Part shown: positions 32,957 through 42,273 of the stretch, one piece after another
Numbering within the stretch: position 1 is the stretch's first letter
Layout of the letters: every line of letters starts with the position of its first letter
Origin: Lachnospiraceae bacterium Marseille-Q4251
GTDB taxonomy: Bacteria; Bacillota; Clostridia; Lachnospirales; Lachnospiraceae
DNA: 64,000 bases
Direction of reading: 5' to 3'
NCBI GenBank assembly: GCA_018223435.1
Contig: JAGTTO010000001.1
Span: forward strand, 2,418,001 to 2,482,000
The notes under the pieces: generated by a model
Databases searched by the model: none
Seen by the model: the letters and a program-made list of their open reading frames with translations, nothing else
Told to the model about the DNA's origin: nothing
Made by a program: the position numbers and the translations under genes

Positions 32957-35443
32957 ATGAAAAAGAAATTTCTCATGGCATTATTTTTCACAGGGATTCT
33001 GGTATGGGCTCCGGCGGAAAATATGGTTCCGGCCAGAGCAGATAATCTTGTTGATGAAACCGTTTCCGGGGATGGCTGGGTGACAGAGGGAAATGCCAGA
33101 TATTATTATACAGATGGAAAGAAAGCCACCGGTTTCACGAAGATCTCCGGGAAAACGTACTTTTTTAATGCTAAGACCGGAGCGCAGCAGACCGGTTTTG
33201 TGGTCTATGGAGGAAAGAAATATTATTTCAGCCCCAAGACAGGCGCGCAGGTGCTGGGCTGGGCAGGAATTAATGGACAGATCTATTATTTCGGACAGAA
33301 GGGCTATGCTCTGAAAGGCATTTATAAAATTGGTTCCTACCGCTATTCGTTCAATGGCCTGGGAGAGCTCCAGAAAAATACCCTGGTTCGCGGAAAATAT
33401 TATGCGGATCAGAGAGGCCGTTTGGCCAGAGGCTGGGTGACGATCGGTGACAACAAATATTATTTCAGCTATACGAACTATGCGGCAGTGACAGGCTGGC
33501 GCCGGATCGGCGGAAAGGTTTATTACTTTAATGCGGACGGCACGCTGAAAAAGCTCTCCGGCGTGGTGAAAAATTCCGGAAACCGCTATTACTATGATCC
33601 GACGACGGGTGAGATGACCACCGGCTGGGTTCACTCCGGCGTAAACGATTACTATTTCAGTCCCAAGACCGGTCGCGCCCTGACGGGCTGGCAGACCATA
33701 AACGGTAAGGAATATTTTTTCAACAGATACGGACAGCTGGCCAAGAACCGTCTGGTGGGCAACACCTATTATGTGAATGATAAGGGAGAGAAGGTCTACG
33801 GCTGGTACACCAACGGCGACAAGACCTACTATCTGAATTCCAGGACCGGTGTGATCATGAAAAAAGGCTGGCAGACCATCGACGGAAAAAAATATTATTT
33901 TAATGCGGATGGCAGCCTTGCCAAAGGGACCTGGATCAATGACAACCAGTATCTGGACGAAAACGGTTCCTACGCCTCAGGCTGGATGGAGATCGACGGA
34001 AAGAAGTATTATTTCAGCAAGGTCAATTATAAGAAGCTGACGGGCTGGAAACGGGTTGACGACAAAGTCTGGTATTTCGGAACAGACGGCGTTCTGCGGC
34101 GGCTTTCCGGTATCAGAAAGACCTCTGACGGGCTCAGCTATTATTTCGATCCGACGACGGGCGAGATGACCACGGGCTGGATTCATTACGGAGTCAATGA
34201 CTACTATTTCAGTCCGAAGACCGGACGGATGCTGACAGGCTGGCAGACTATTGACGGAGAAAAATATTACCTGAACACTTATGGACAGCTCGTAAAGAGC
34301 CGTTTCGTGAGCAACACCTATTATGTCAATGAAAAAGGCCAGAGACAGTATGGCTGGATTACGATAGGGGAGCAGAAGTATTATCTGAATCCCAGTACGG
34401 GAGCCCGCAGCAAGGGCTGGAAAACCATCGACGGAGAGAAATACTATTTTGATATGTTCGGTGTGATGGCAAAAGATACCTGGATAGATAAGTGCTACCT
34501 TACTTCCGACGGAACCATGGCGAAGAGTACCTGGATCGGTTCCGAATATGTGGGAAGCGACGGTGTGAAGACCGGCGAGACCAGAAGTCCGGGCCTTTTC
34601 ACCGATAAAGACGGAAAAACCTATCTCCTGGATTCTTCCTATCAGCCTGTGACCGGCTGGCAGGAGCTGGATGACATCTGGTATTACTTTGATACGACTA
34701 CCGGTGTGATGGCAAAAGAGACCTGGGTGGACGGTTATTATCTGACAGATAAAGGACAGCGGGCAGCCGGTGCTCTTCTGAAGGTAGGAAGCGATACATA
34801 CCTCTTCCTGGCAGATGGTACGAAGGCCCGTGGTCTGGCAGAATACAATGAAAACAAATATTATTTCAGTACGACCAACGGTGCCATGCAGACAGGCTTT
34901 AAGGTGATTGATGGCATTACCTACTATTTCAATCCGTCCAAAGGCGGAGCCATGGCAGTGAACACCGATCTGCAGATCGATGGCGTTTACTATATCTTCA
35001 ATGCCAACGGACAGATGACGACGAAGACACCGCTGACAGAAAATGACGCACTGGGAAAACAGATCGCGGCTTATGCCCAGCAGTTTATCGGCTATCCCTA
35101 TGTCTTTGGAGGAGCTACGGATCTGACGCAAGGCGTGGACTGCTCCGGCTTTACCATGCTGGTGATGAGACATTTTAACATCAATATTCCCCGTACCACC
35201 TGGACCCAGTATGACGGTGCTTCTGGTTATAAGAAACCGGTCAAGATTGCGGTTGAAGATCTGAAGCCCGGTGACTTGATCTTTTACTATGCGGGTAATA
35301 GTCATGTGGGGATTTATATTGGAGATGGAAAGATCGTCCACGCTTCCAACCGCGCACCCTATCCGCAGGGCGGCATCAAAATTTCCAATTATGATCAGGC
35401 CTATATTTACGGTTGTGTCCGCTACTGGTACACAAAAGCCTGA
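32957..35443 (+). CDS. Secreted cell-wall-binding repeat protein with C-terminal NlpC/P60 endopeptidase
   Basis: This 828-aa exported protein has a signal peptide (residues 1 to about 30, ending VPARA), then a long array of about 20-residue aromatic repeats (GW-x-x-I-x-G-K-x-YYF-x3-G pattern; about residues 38-690) of the cell-wall/choline-binding class, and a C40 NlpC/P60 domain (about 700-828). The catalytic Cys729 is in DCSGF, the His783 in HVGIYIG, and a third polar residue His795 in VHAS. It likely cuts peptide stems of peptidoglycan while bound to wall polymers. A block of about 140 residues starting near 160 is duplicated starting near 342. AAGGGG precedes the ATG. Confidence 0.93.
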   Translation: MKKKFLMALFFTGILVWAPAENMVPARADNLVDETVSGDGWVTEGNARYYYTDGKKATGFTKISGKTYFFNAKTGAQQTGFVVYGGKKYYFSPKTGAQVLGWAGINGQIYYFGQKGYALKGIYKIGSYRYSFNGLGELQKNTLVRGKYYADQRGRLARGWVTIGDNKYYFSYTNYAAVTGWRRIGGKVYYFNADGTLKKLSGVVKNSGNRYYYDPTTGEMTTGWVHSGVNDYYFSPKTGRALTGWQTINGKEYFFNRYGQLAKNRLVGNTYYVNDKGEKVYGWYTNGDKTYYLNSRTGVIMKKGWQTIDGKKYYFNADGSLAKGTWINDNQYLDENGSYASGWMEIDGKKYYFSKVNYKKLTGWKRVDDKVWYFGTDGVLRRLSGIRKTSDGLSYYFDPTTGEMTTGWIHYGVNDYYFSPKTGRMLTGWQTIDGEKYYLNTYGQLVKSRFVSNTYYVNEKGQRQYGWITIGEQKYYLNPSTGARSKGWKTIDGEKYYFDMFGVMAKDTWIDKCYLTSDGTMAKSTWIGSEYVGSDGVKTGETRSPGLFTDKDGKTYLLDSSYQPVTGWQELDDIWYYFDTTTGVMAKETWVDGYYLTDKGQRAAGALLKVGSDTYLFLADGTKARGLAEYNENKYYFSTTNGAMQTGFKVIDGITYYFNPSKGGAMAVNTDLQIDGVYYIFNANGQMTTKTPLTENDALGKQIAAYAQQFIGYPYVFGGATDLTQGVDCSGFTMLVMRHFNINIPRTTWTQYDGASGYKKPVKIAVEDLKPGDLIFYYAGNSHVGIYIGDGKIVHASNRAPYPQGGIKISNYDQAYIYGCVRYWYTKA

Positions 35444-35448
35444 AAAAA

Positions 35449-35461
35449 TAACCAGAGGTTA
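35449..35461. promoter_or_regulatory. Palindrome TAACC-AGA-GGTTA, possible activator site
   Basis: A perfect 5+5 bp inverted repeat lies 61 bp before the start of the secreted-protein gene at 35522. A second TAACC-N3-GGTTA lies 72 bp before the Ig-like gene start (40511-40523). Both fall about 24-27 bp upstream of possible -10 sequences and no good -35 is present, which fits a class II activator site. The MalT-like regulator gene lies between them. Confidence 0.45.
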
Positions 35462-35521
35462 ATAGAAATCCCTTTTCTTTTCTGTTTGAATAGAAATAAC
35501 AGAAAGGAAGGGGGATTTTTT

Positions 35522-36280
35522 ATGAAAAAAAGAATGTTTATCCTTTTCCTGGCGCTTTTTATCGGAAGCCAGCCGACGATCCAGGCGCAGGCTGAAAGTA
35601 TGGAAGAAGTCACAGAGGAAGCCAGCCAGGAGACAGAAAGGGAACTGACTGAAGAGGAGCAAATCATCGAAAAGCTGTATGATGGAGATATTCTGGATAC
35701 CGCTTTTATCGGAAAAAGTTTCTGGTATGACGAGGAAAATTTTGAGGAGATGCGGGAAGATCTGCCCCGGGTTCTGGCTGATTATTATCAGGAAAATGAG
35801 CTGGATGGAGAAACTCTGAGGGATCTCCTCGACACGGCCTATGAGAGCGGCGTTTCTGCCAGTACGCTGGAAATCGCGGCCCTCCTTTTTGATGATGACT
35901 ATGATTCTTACCGGGATGCGATCCTGACGGTTTTTCGAGAGCAGGCCCTGGAAAGTGAGGACGAGGACGCCCTTCTTCTGGCAGCTAACGACTATCCGGA
36001 AATGACTCTTATGTATAAGGATGGCTGGTATGGCGACCGGACCGACGATGAGCGGATCGCCCTGGCGGATCAGATTTTGAATGTTCTTGAGACGGCAGAC
36101 GTGGATACCAAAGGCTACACCGGAAACACCCTGGCCCAGGCGATCAATGACCTTTACGATCAGGATGCCGGGGACAGCGTGCTTTGTCTGGCTTTTGATA
36201 TTCTCGGGGAAGGAGAACTTTATATAACGGTGCTGGAAAGTATCCTGTCTCCGCTTCAGAACGTTGTGTATCTCACTTAA
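35522..36280 (+). CDS. Secreted acidic protein of unknown function
   Basis: This 252-aa protein has a signal peptide (MKKRMFILFLALFIGSQ, cleavage near AQA-ES) and no lipobox. The mature part is strongly acidic, starts with a Glu/Thr-rich stretch (about residues 28-50) and then looks helical, with no motif that I recognise. AAGGAAGGGGG precedes the ATG. It follows the NlpC/P60 gene by 78 bp but has its own candidate control site. The last eight bases overlap the end of the convergent LuxR-type gene, so transcripts from the two strands meet there. Confidence 0.75.
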   Translation: MKKRMFILFLALFIGSQPTIQAQAESMEEVTEEASQETERELTEEEQIIEKLYDGDILDTAFIGKSFWYDEENFEEMREDLPRVLADYYQENELDGETLRDLLDTAYESGVSASTLEIAALLFDDDYDSYRDAILTVFREQALESEDEDALLLAANDYPEMTLMYKDGWYGDRTDDERIALADQILNVLETADVDTKGYTGNTLAQAINDLYDQDAGDSVLCLAFDILGEGELYITVLESILSPLQNVVYLT

Positions 36281-38753
36281 AAAGCTCCTCCAGCCGGCGG
36301 CGCTTGTTCCGGGCGTCGCCCTCCAGGTGAAGTTTTCCGTAGATCCGGTTCAGGTATTGCTTCACGGTGCCTTCGGAAAAGCCCATTTCCAAGGCGATTT
36401 CCCGGTTGCTGAGGCGGGAGGCAGCAAGTTTTACGGCCTTCCACTCATTGTCGGTGAGGCAGGCCGGGCGGCGGAGCTCATCGCTTCTGGCTTCATCTAA
36501 GAGATCGGCCAGTCGGAGAATCTCCTCAATGAAAGGCTGGCTGGCCGGAGAGAGAAGCTGGCCGAAAAGCGGCCGGATCCAGGCTGCATTTTCTGCAAAA
36601 GGAACGGCTATGCGGTCTTCCTCACCGATGGTGAAAGCGGCCTGCAGGTGGGACAGGGCCTTTTCATTGTCACCCAGCTGATAAAAAGCTCCGGAGAGCT
36701 GGATTTCCAGATAGAGCGTGCAGAGCAGGTTGGGATAAATGGAAAAACGCCTGCGAAGGTCGGCCTCCATGGCGATGAGCCGTGAGTAATCGCCCTTTGC
36801 CAGCAGAACCTCCCCGTAGGCCATAAAAAGTATGGGCATGGCAGGATGGAGTACCAGCGCGCTGGCGAGCCGCCCGGAAGCAATCCATTCCGGAATCTCA
36901 TTTTTGCATCCAAGAATTGCATAGAGAAAGGCACTGCATACGTCCAGCGTATTTAAAAACATACTCTGAAGCTCCCGTTTCAGAGTTTTTTTCTGCTCAT
37001 CCATCAGTTCCTGAATCCGTTCCCGGTCTCCGGCAAAAAGGGCCAGTCGCATTTCGAGAAAATCCTTACAGAGCAGCATGCCCCACTGCTTTTTATCGAG
37101 AGCGGCCAGCTCTGCCCGCTTGAGGGGAAGCGGAACAGCGGCAAAATTTCCCTGGAGAAAAAGGCTTTCCGCCTCGGTCAGATCTTCAGCACCGCTTCCG
37201 TGGCCGCCGGTGAGCCGGTAATAGCAGGGCATGCATTCCTTCATATCCGCTACGACCCGGTCAAGGCTTCCGGGGGTGCGGTAGTACATTGCGAGGACGC
37301 TGGGGGAACCGAAGGTCCAAGAGCCGGAGCCGCCCACAGAGGTGGTCTTTTCGGTCATAAGAGTCAGGGCTTTCCGGTGATGGAGGCTCATGCCTTGAAT
37401 ATCGTTGTAGCTTAAAAAGCTTAAGATTACCTCACATTCGCCCAGCAGGTTGCCGCGCTCCGTCTCGGAAAGTTCCGGATTTTCAGACACGCTCTGGAGG
37501 AAAAAGTCCTTGAGCCGCAGCATTTCCGGGATTCGCCGGAAGGTGTAAAGGCGGCGCATGAAAATGAGAAGGGCGTAGGAATGGCGGGCCAGAGTTGCCT
37601 TCGGGCACTCGTCCAGCCACCGGAGGACCTCTTCCTGGTGCTGAATATTCAGGGCATAGCCGCGGTTTTCCTCGACGGCGTTCAGGAGCGCCTCGTAGTT
37701 GTCGGAGAGGGAGAGCCAGTGGATGGCCTCCTCGTAACGCCCCTGACTCTGATACCAGGTTCCCATACGGGCTTTGCAGCGGTTCTGTTCTTCAATAGGA
37801 AGCTCATCAAACATTTTCCGGGTGCAGCTTTTCAGCATGTGATGGCAGCGGAAGGTGTCCGGCTCCGGCAGACGGCTGATAAAGGCGTTGTTTTCCGTGA
37901 GGTTTTTCAGCATTTCCCGGGCGCTGTCATTTTTCCAGAGGTAGACGGCCTGGCTGCCGGTAAACTCATCCGCGAGGCCGAGAAACGTCAGAAGCTTCCG
38001 GTAGTCCGAGGGGAGCGGGTCGAGCAGGATGTGGAAAATCATATCGTAAATGCTGGCGTTGTCCTCGATAAAATGCCCTTCCGCGAGGTAAGCTGTCAGG
38101 TTCAGATAGACGCAGGAAAACCAGCCTTCCGTGAGCTGATGGAGGCTTGAGAGGGAGGCGGCATCCAGCTTCAAGCCGCAGAGCGAGCAGTAATTTTTCA
38201 GCTCTCCGGGCTGAAGACTTAAGGTTACGGCATCGATTTCCAGAAGATTTTTTCCAAGGCGGAGCTTTTCACTGGGGGAGAAAATGGGGTTCCGGCTGGC
38301 CAGAATCAGATGAAATTCCGGCAGAGCGAGTCTGCCCAGAGCAAAAAGAAGGGCGAAAACCGACGGGTCCGTCAATAGATGCAGATCGTCGATGAAGCAG
38401 CAAAAGGGCCGGTCATTTTTTTCAAAGGCCTGCTCCAGAAGCTCGAGAAAGAAGGCTCTGGAGTTCTCATCTGTGGGAAAAGGAAGAGCTGCCAGCTCCT
38501 TATAAACGGCGGTTCCTGAAAAAAGCCGGCAGAAACCTTTCCAGAAGGAGGCGGAGCTGTCCCCATAGATGCTCTGGCGGCGTACGGAAACACCGTCGTT
38601 TTCTGCCTGTTTGAGAAAAGCGGAGACGGCGGTGGTTTTTCCGTAGCCCATAGGGGCGGTCACAGTCGTGACGGAATACTGGAAAATGTCACAGAGCGCC
38701 TCTTGAAGGCGCTCTGAAAGATAGGTGATATTCAGGTGAGGTCGTGTTTTCAT
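36273..38753 (-). CDS. MalT-like LuxR family regulator (STAND ATPase)
   Basis: This 826-aa one-component regulator has an N-terminal STAND NTPase (Walker A APMGYGKTT, residues 33-41; Walker B CCFIDDLHLLTD near 120), a long helical TPR-like region (about 300-740) and a C-terminal LuxR winged helix (about 765-826; LSNREIALEMGFSEGTVKQYLNRIYGKL). Proteins of this plan are usually activators that form oligomers when ATP and an inducer bind. The inducer here is unknown. It lies 69 bp after the Ig-like surface-protein gene on the same strand, so the two may be co-transcribed. An inverted repeat (38764-38803, CCTTGTTCGG...CCGAACAGGG) lies between them. Confidence 0.92.
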   Translation of the reverse strand: MKTRPHLNITYLSERLQEALCDIFQYSVTTVTAPMGYGKTTAVSAFLKQAENDGVSVRRQSIYGDSSASFWKGFCRLFSGTAVYKELAALPFPTDENSRAFFLELLEQAFEKNDRPFCCFIDDLHLLTDPSVFALLFALGRLALPEFHLILASRNPIFSPSEKLRLGKNLLEIDAVTLSLQPGELKNYCSLCGLKLDAASLSSLHQLTEGWFSCVYLNLTAYLAEGHFIEDNASIYDMIFHILLDPLPSDYRKLLTFLGLADEFTGSQAVYLWKNDSAREMLKNLTENNAFISRLPEPDTFRCHHMLKSCTRKMFDELPIEEQNRCKARMGTWYQSQGRYEEAIHWLSLSDNYEALLNAVEENRGYALNIQHQEEVLRWLDECPKATLARHSYALLIFMRRLYTFRRIPEMLRLKDFFLQSVSENPELSETERGNLLGECEVILSFLSYNDIQGMSLHHRKALTLMTEKTTSVGGSGSWTFGSPSVLAMYYRTPGSLDRVVADMKECMPCYYRLTGGHGSGAEDLTEAESLFLQGNFAAVPLPLKRAELAALDKKQWGMLLCKDFLEMRLALFAGDRERIQELMDEQKKTLKRELQSMFLNTLDVCSAFLYAILGCKNEIPEWIASGRLASALVLHPAMPILFMAYGEVLLAKGDYSRLIAMEADLRRRFSIYPNLLCTLYLEIQLSGAFYQLGDNEKALSHLQAAFTIGEEDRIAVPFAENAAWIRPLFGQLLSPASQPFIEEILRLADLLDEARSDELRRPACLTDNEWKAVKLAASRLSNREIALEMGFSEGTVKQYLNRIYGKLHLEGDARNKRRRLEELFK

Positions 38754-38822
38754 GGCGGTTCTTCCTTGTTCGGTGTTTTTTCTTAATGATACCCCGAACA
38801 GGGCATTTTTTCAACCGCGGTT

Positions 38823-40439
38823 TCAGGAGGCGGAGGTGACTTTCAGGGTGACTCCCTCCAGATAGTCGTAGGCGCTGACCCGGGTGATGAAGGTCTTGGT
38901 GGTTCCTTTTGGAATGGAACTGTTGATGGTGGCATAGCCGCTGACTGTCTCACTGATGGTGCCGCTGTAGAAAATGCGCACCTTATTTAGGTTTTTGGAG
39001 GAGTTGTTGGTGACGGAATACTCGATGCAGGCTTTGGAGCCATTCCAGTAGGAGCGGATCAGCTTGATCTTGATGTCCTTCAGGGAAAAAGGCTTCGTAG
39101 GAGTCGGTTTTCGGGTGATTTTCACGGTGACGGTCTTTTTCGTACCGTTATTGAAGGTCACGAGGACTTTTTCTGTGGCGGTGCTGCCGGAAAAACTCTT
39201 GTTGGCGGTGAGGGTCAGGGTTTTGGAATTTGCGGAGAGCTTCAGGGAGAGAAGACCGTTGAGGCTTACCGCTTTTCTGATGTAGATACCGCTGGAGCTG
39301 CCTGCGGCAGAAAGGGAGCGGCTGGAGCCTTCCGTGAGTGTGATGGAATTGCTGAAGACCACGGAAGCCTTTTTCACCCGTACCAGAACAGAAAACTTCT
39401 TCTTGCCACAGGTAAAGGAGATTCTGGCAGAACCGGCTTTTTTGCCGCGGATGATCGGATGGTTCAGGCTTTTCCGTACGCTGACGATGCTGCTGTCTGA
39501 CGATTTTACCGTATACCGGGGCGTGCCGAGGATCCCGACGATGCCGTTATTGTCCAGATCCATTTCCGTACCCAGGATGCAGCTGACGGAGGAAACCCGT
39601 CTCTTGATGGTAGAATGCTGGACTTTGACGGTGAAGGTGGCAGAGCGCCCGTACCCGTTTGTCAGGGTGATCTTGCTGGTTCCGACCTTTTTCAGGCGGA
39701 TCCGCTGAGTGGAGGCGGAAACCGCAGCAACCGAAGGATTGCTGGAAGTGGCTTTTACAATTTTTTCATTGCCACCTTTTAATTCAGCCACATCGATAAA
39801 ATACCAGATATCATTGATATAACCGTAGAGAACTTTCTTTTTCAGCTTGATCCCGGGGGCATTTCCATAGATGGAGACTTTGACATTGAATTTCACAGAG
39901 TACTGGACATCGTCAATCTCGAGATCCTCTCCGTACTGGTAAAACAGGGATTCGATGGCGTACTCATCAGGGAGAGTGACCGTAAAATTGGCATAAGTGA
40001 GATCATCGGAAAGAAGATCAGACCTGGAATAGCGGAAGGAACGGATCATGCCGTCACTTCCGTAGTCCGGCTGAAATTCGCCTCCGGTGGCAGTATCGAT
40101 CCTTGCGTTGAGCCTGCCGTTGATCAGGTTTACGATTGCCGGTTCCGTAGCCAGATTCGCCCGCTCGCCATCGGAAGAGATCCAGATGCTGTTGTAAACA
40201 GGCGTGAGAGTAATGTCCATGCGGAAACGGCCGGAGTTCAGGTAGGAATCACCGGCGAAGCCGAAATTTTCGGTGAACTCGACTTCGTCGTCGTCCCCGT
40301 CGGCATAAAAAGTGCGGGTGGTAAATTCCTTTGATTTGATCAGACTGTCTGCCCGGCCCGGAAGCACGGCGCTCCAGGCCAGCAGCAGAGTGAATAATAA
40401 AAGAATAAGTGTGGTTTTTGGTACGATTCTCTTCTTCAT
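38823..40439 (-). CDS. Secreted protein with bacterial Ig-like (BIG2-type) domains
   Basis: This 538-aa exported protein has a signal peptide (residues 1 to about 30, ending LPGRA), a beta-rich N-terminal domain (about 31-215) without a recognised family, then at least two BIG2-like repeats (for example SSNPSVAAVSAS...LKKVGTSKITLTNGYG near 230-265, and another near 290-350), and beta-sandwich segments to the end. No sortase motif or membrane tail is seen, so attachment is unclear. It is probably an adhesin or wall-associated protein. AAAGGAG precedes the ATG. A TAACC-N3-GGTTA palindrome lies upstream. The MalT-like regulator gene follows. Confidence 0.85.
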   Translation of the reverse strand: MKKRIVPKTTLILLLFTLLLAWSAVLPGRADSLIKSKEFTTRTFYADGDDDEVEFTENFGFAGDSYLNSGRFRMDITLTPVYNSIWISSDGERANLATEPAIVNLINGRLNARIDTATGGEFQPDYGSDGMIRSFRYSRSDLLSDDLTYANFTVTLPDEYAIESLFYQYGEDLEIDDVQYSVKFNVKVSIYGNAPGIKLKKKVLYGYINDIWYFIDVAELKGGNEKIVKATSSNPSVAAVSASTQRIRLKKVGTSKITLTNGYGRSATFTVKVQHSTIKRRVSSVSCILGTEMDLDNNGIVGILGTPRYTVKSSDSSIVSVRKSLNHPIIRGKKAGSARISFTCGKKKFSVLVRVKKASVVFSNSITLTEGSSRSLSAAGSSSGIYIRKAVSLNGLLSLKLSANSKTLTLTANKSFSGSTATEKVLVTFNNGTKKTVTVKITRKPTPTKPFSLKDIKIKLIRSYWNGSKACIEYSVTNNSSKNLNKVRIFYSGTISETVSGYATINSSIPKGTTKTFITRVSAYDYLEGVTLKVTSAS

Positions 40440-40510
40440 AAATGACTCCTTTCTTAGAAGGTGAAAGTTCTCCTGAGAAAAGATTAGCAGAAAATCGGGC
40501 CCGAAAGAAT

Positions 40511-40523
40511 TAACCTCAGGTTA
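40511..40523. promoter_or_regulatory. Palindrome TAACC-TCA-GGTTA, possible activator site
   Basis: A 13-bp inverted repeat (TAACCT-C-AGGTTA) lies 72 bp upstream of the Ig-like protein start on the minus strand. It is the partner of the site at 35449-35461. A TAATCT sequence 24 bp downstream on the minus strand could be the -10 element, with no good -35. Confidence 0.45.
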
Positions 40524-40528
40524 GGATT

Positions 40529-40796
40529 TATAGCAGAAATGAGATGGCAAAAATCAAGGAAAAGTATGGAAGAATTGATATTCTCGTGAATAATGCAGGT
40601 GTTTCTGACAGCACACCGATTGGAAAATATACGGCAGAGCATTTCTCAGATGTGATGGATCTTAATGTCAACGCGATGATGAATGGGATTATTCCCGTTG
40701 TGGAGATCATGAAAGAGCAGGGTGGCGGCTGCCAGTGAGATGGCATCTTATGTCACGGGCGAGGTGCTGTCCATGGACGGAGCAATGCGCTCATAG
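40529..40796 (+). pseudogene. Decayed short-chain dehydrogenase/reductase (SDR) gene
   Basis: The first part encodes an internal SDR segment (KYGRIDILVNNAGVSDSTPIG, with the NNAG motif) and ends in a stop at 40738. The second part (40740-40796, a different frame) encodes a typical SDR C-terminus (YVTGEVLSMDGAMRS). The N-terminal nucleotide-binding part and the central catalytic Tyr-x3-Lys region are missing. This is a remnant of a 3-oxoacyl-ACP reductase-like gene. It lies directly before a palindromic repeat arm. Confidence 0.8.
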
Positions 40797-40800
40797 GTAC

Positions 40801-40997
40801 GCTTTGAGGAAGGCGTAGGGAATAGCAGGGGGAAAACCATCAGAGTCTTGCAGTCCTGGTTTTCCCCCTGCACCCCCTTTCCAGGGCACGCTAGAAAATA
40901 AGGTGCTTACGTCATACAGAGGATGCGTGAAATGACGGATACTTCGTGTCTCATTGTGGGATGAACGTGCGTGTGTATGGTATGGGAAATGAAGCTA
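40801..40997. repeat. Composite palindromic repeat, copy 3 (left part)
   Basis: The left arm is nearly identical to that of copy 2 at 31870: end motif GCTTTGAGGAAGGCG, hairpin GCAGGGGGAAAACCA with TGGTTTTCCCCCTGC, then the core end TAGAAAATAAGGTGC at 40892 followed by TGCGTGAAATGACGG. The matching right half is not found; an IS630-type element starts at 40998 and a different copy continues beyond it. Confidence 0.82.
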
Positions 40998-42272
40998 GTG
41001 TAGTGACACGTTTATACTTAGTTTTACCACTGACTTATTCTGAGGCAGTAGTAAACTTAGGATAAAGGGATTTCAGTTTTATCCGGGCATCAGTGGTTTT
41101 GAACTGCCAGTTTACCTTTGCAGCGGCTTTATTGCGTTCTGCCTCCCATGCTGATAACTCATTGCGGAGCGTATTGATATCGCCAATCCTGTGGGATAAG
41201 CTTTGGCGTGTCATTACATTGAGCTCTATTTCCGCTATATCAAGCCAGCTCCCATGCTTGGGCGTATAGTGAATCTCCAGACGTTTTATGATGCGCCGTG
41301 CTTCCACCGCCGGGTACTTCTTATATAAAGATGCTGGTTTATGCGTATTGAGGTTATCCATGACAAGGATGATTTTTTCAGCTTCCGGATACATGACATC
41401 CACAAGATATTTTATCTCCTCTGCCCAGTCTGTCGCTGTTCTATGCCCCCGGACACTGACATGGTGTTTTCCACCAAGGGGTTCTACAAACGCAAAGATA
41501 CTGCATGTGCCATTACGGGTATATTCAGAATCCACTTTTTGGTCATTGCCTGGACGCATTGGCAACGGTTCCGTTGCTTCCCCAAGCAGCTGGTATGGTT
41601 TTTCATCCATGCATACAACCGGACGTTCCGGGTCATAAGGCATTTCATAGATGTCCAAGATATCTTCCATGCAGGCTATAAATTCTGCATCTTCTTTTGG
41701 TGGGATACACCAGTAATCGTTGTGGTGAGGTCGAAGTTCGTTTTTTTTAAGACTCTCCGGATGGTTTCTCTGCTGACCGGTGTTTCAATTTCAACCCGGC
41801 ACCTCTCCTCCAAAAGTCGGAGTGTCCATCTGGAATGCCCTTGAGGCACAGGGCTGCAGGCAATCTGAATCAGATGCGCTTCAACCCGTCCGTCAGCCTT
41901 ACGCAATGCGGCACTGGAATTCGGGCTGATATTGTATTTGATGATATCAGTAATACCATTTTTAACATAAGATTGAATGGTATTGGTAATGGTAGCCGGA
42001 CAGACTGCATAACTGTTGGCAATCTGTGCATGCGTTAGTCCGGTTCCATGATTCTCATCCAATTCAAGCAGAATCTGGCACCGTTTTAAGACAGTTTTAC
42101 AAGTTGCCTTATTCCTGATTGTCCTCTGAAGAGTTGTTATTTCGTCATCACTGAGCTTGATAATATATTTTTTTGGTCTTGCCATAGGTAATCACCGCCG
42201 TTTCTTTTAGTATATCATGAAACGAGGCGGTAATAAAGAAAAAATTAGATAAATATAAATGTGTTGTTACAC
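40998..42272 (-). mobile_element. IS630-family insertion sequence
   Basis: The element is 1275 bp, bounded by TA on each side (40996-40997 and 42273-42274), the expected IS630 target duplication. Terminal inverted repeats are seen: GTGTAGTGACACGTTTATA on the left and, on the other strand of the right end, GTGTAACAACACATTTATA. It encodes one transposase split over two frames on the minus strand. It sits within palindromic repeat DNA. Confidence 0.88.
41035..42185 (-). CDS. IS630-family transposase, read through a probable -1 frameshift
   Basis: The first frame (42185 to 41676, 169 codons) encodes the helix-turn-helix part (LTHAQIANSYAVCPATITNTI). The second frame (open through 41670 to 41035) encodes the DDE domain: MDEKPYQLL, VMDNLNTH and GSWLDIAEIELN. 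They overlap at a run of eight A's on the coding strand (41741-41748 as T's). A -1 slip at A-AAA-AAA joins KK to NELRPHHNDYWCIPPKEDAEF, the expected family sequence between the domains. This fits programmed frameshifting as known for several IS families; a disabling mutation is the alternative. Fused length would be about 382 residues, normal for the family. Confidence 0.85.
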
Positions 42273-42273
42273 T

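Noticed and set aside
33080..35030. Regular repeats suggesting a CRISPR array or tandem DNA repeat
   Set aside because: The periodicity is that of about 20-residue protein repeats in one continuous coding frame; the DNA units vary and have no constant repeat-spacer pattern. No CRISPR array or cas gene is seen in the window.
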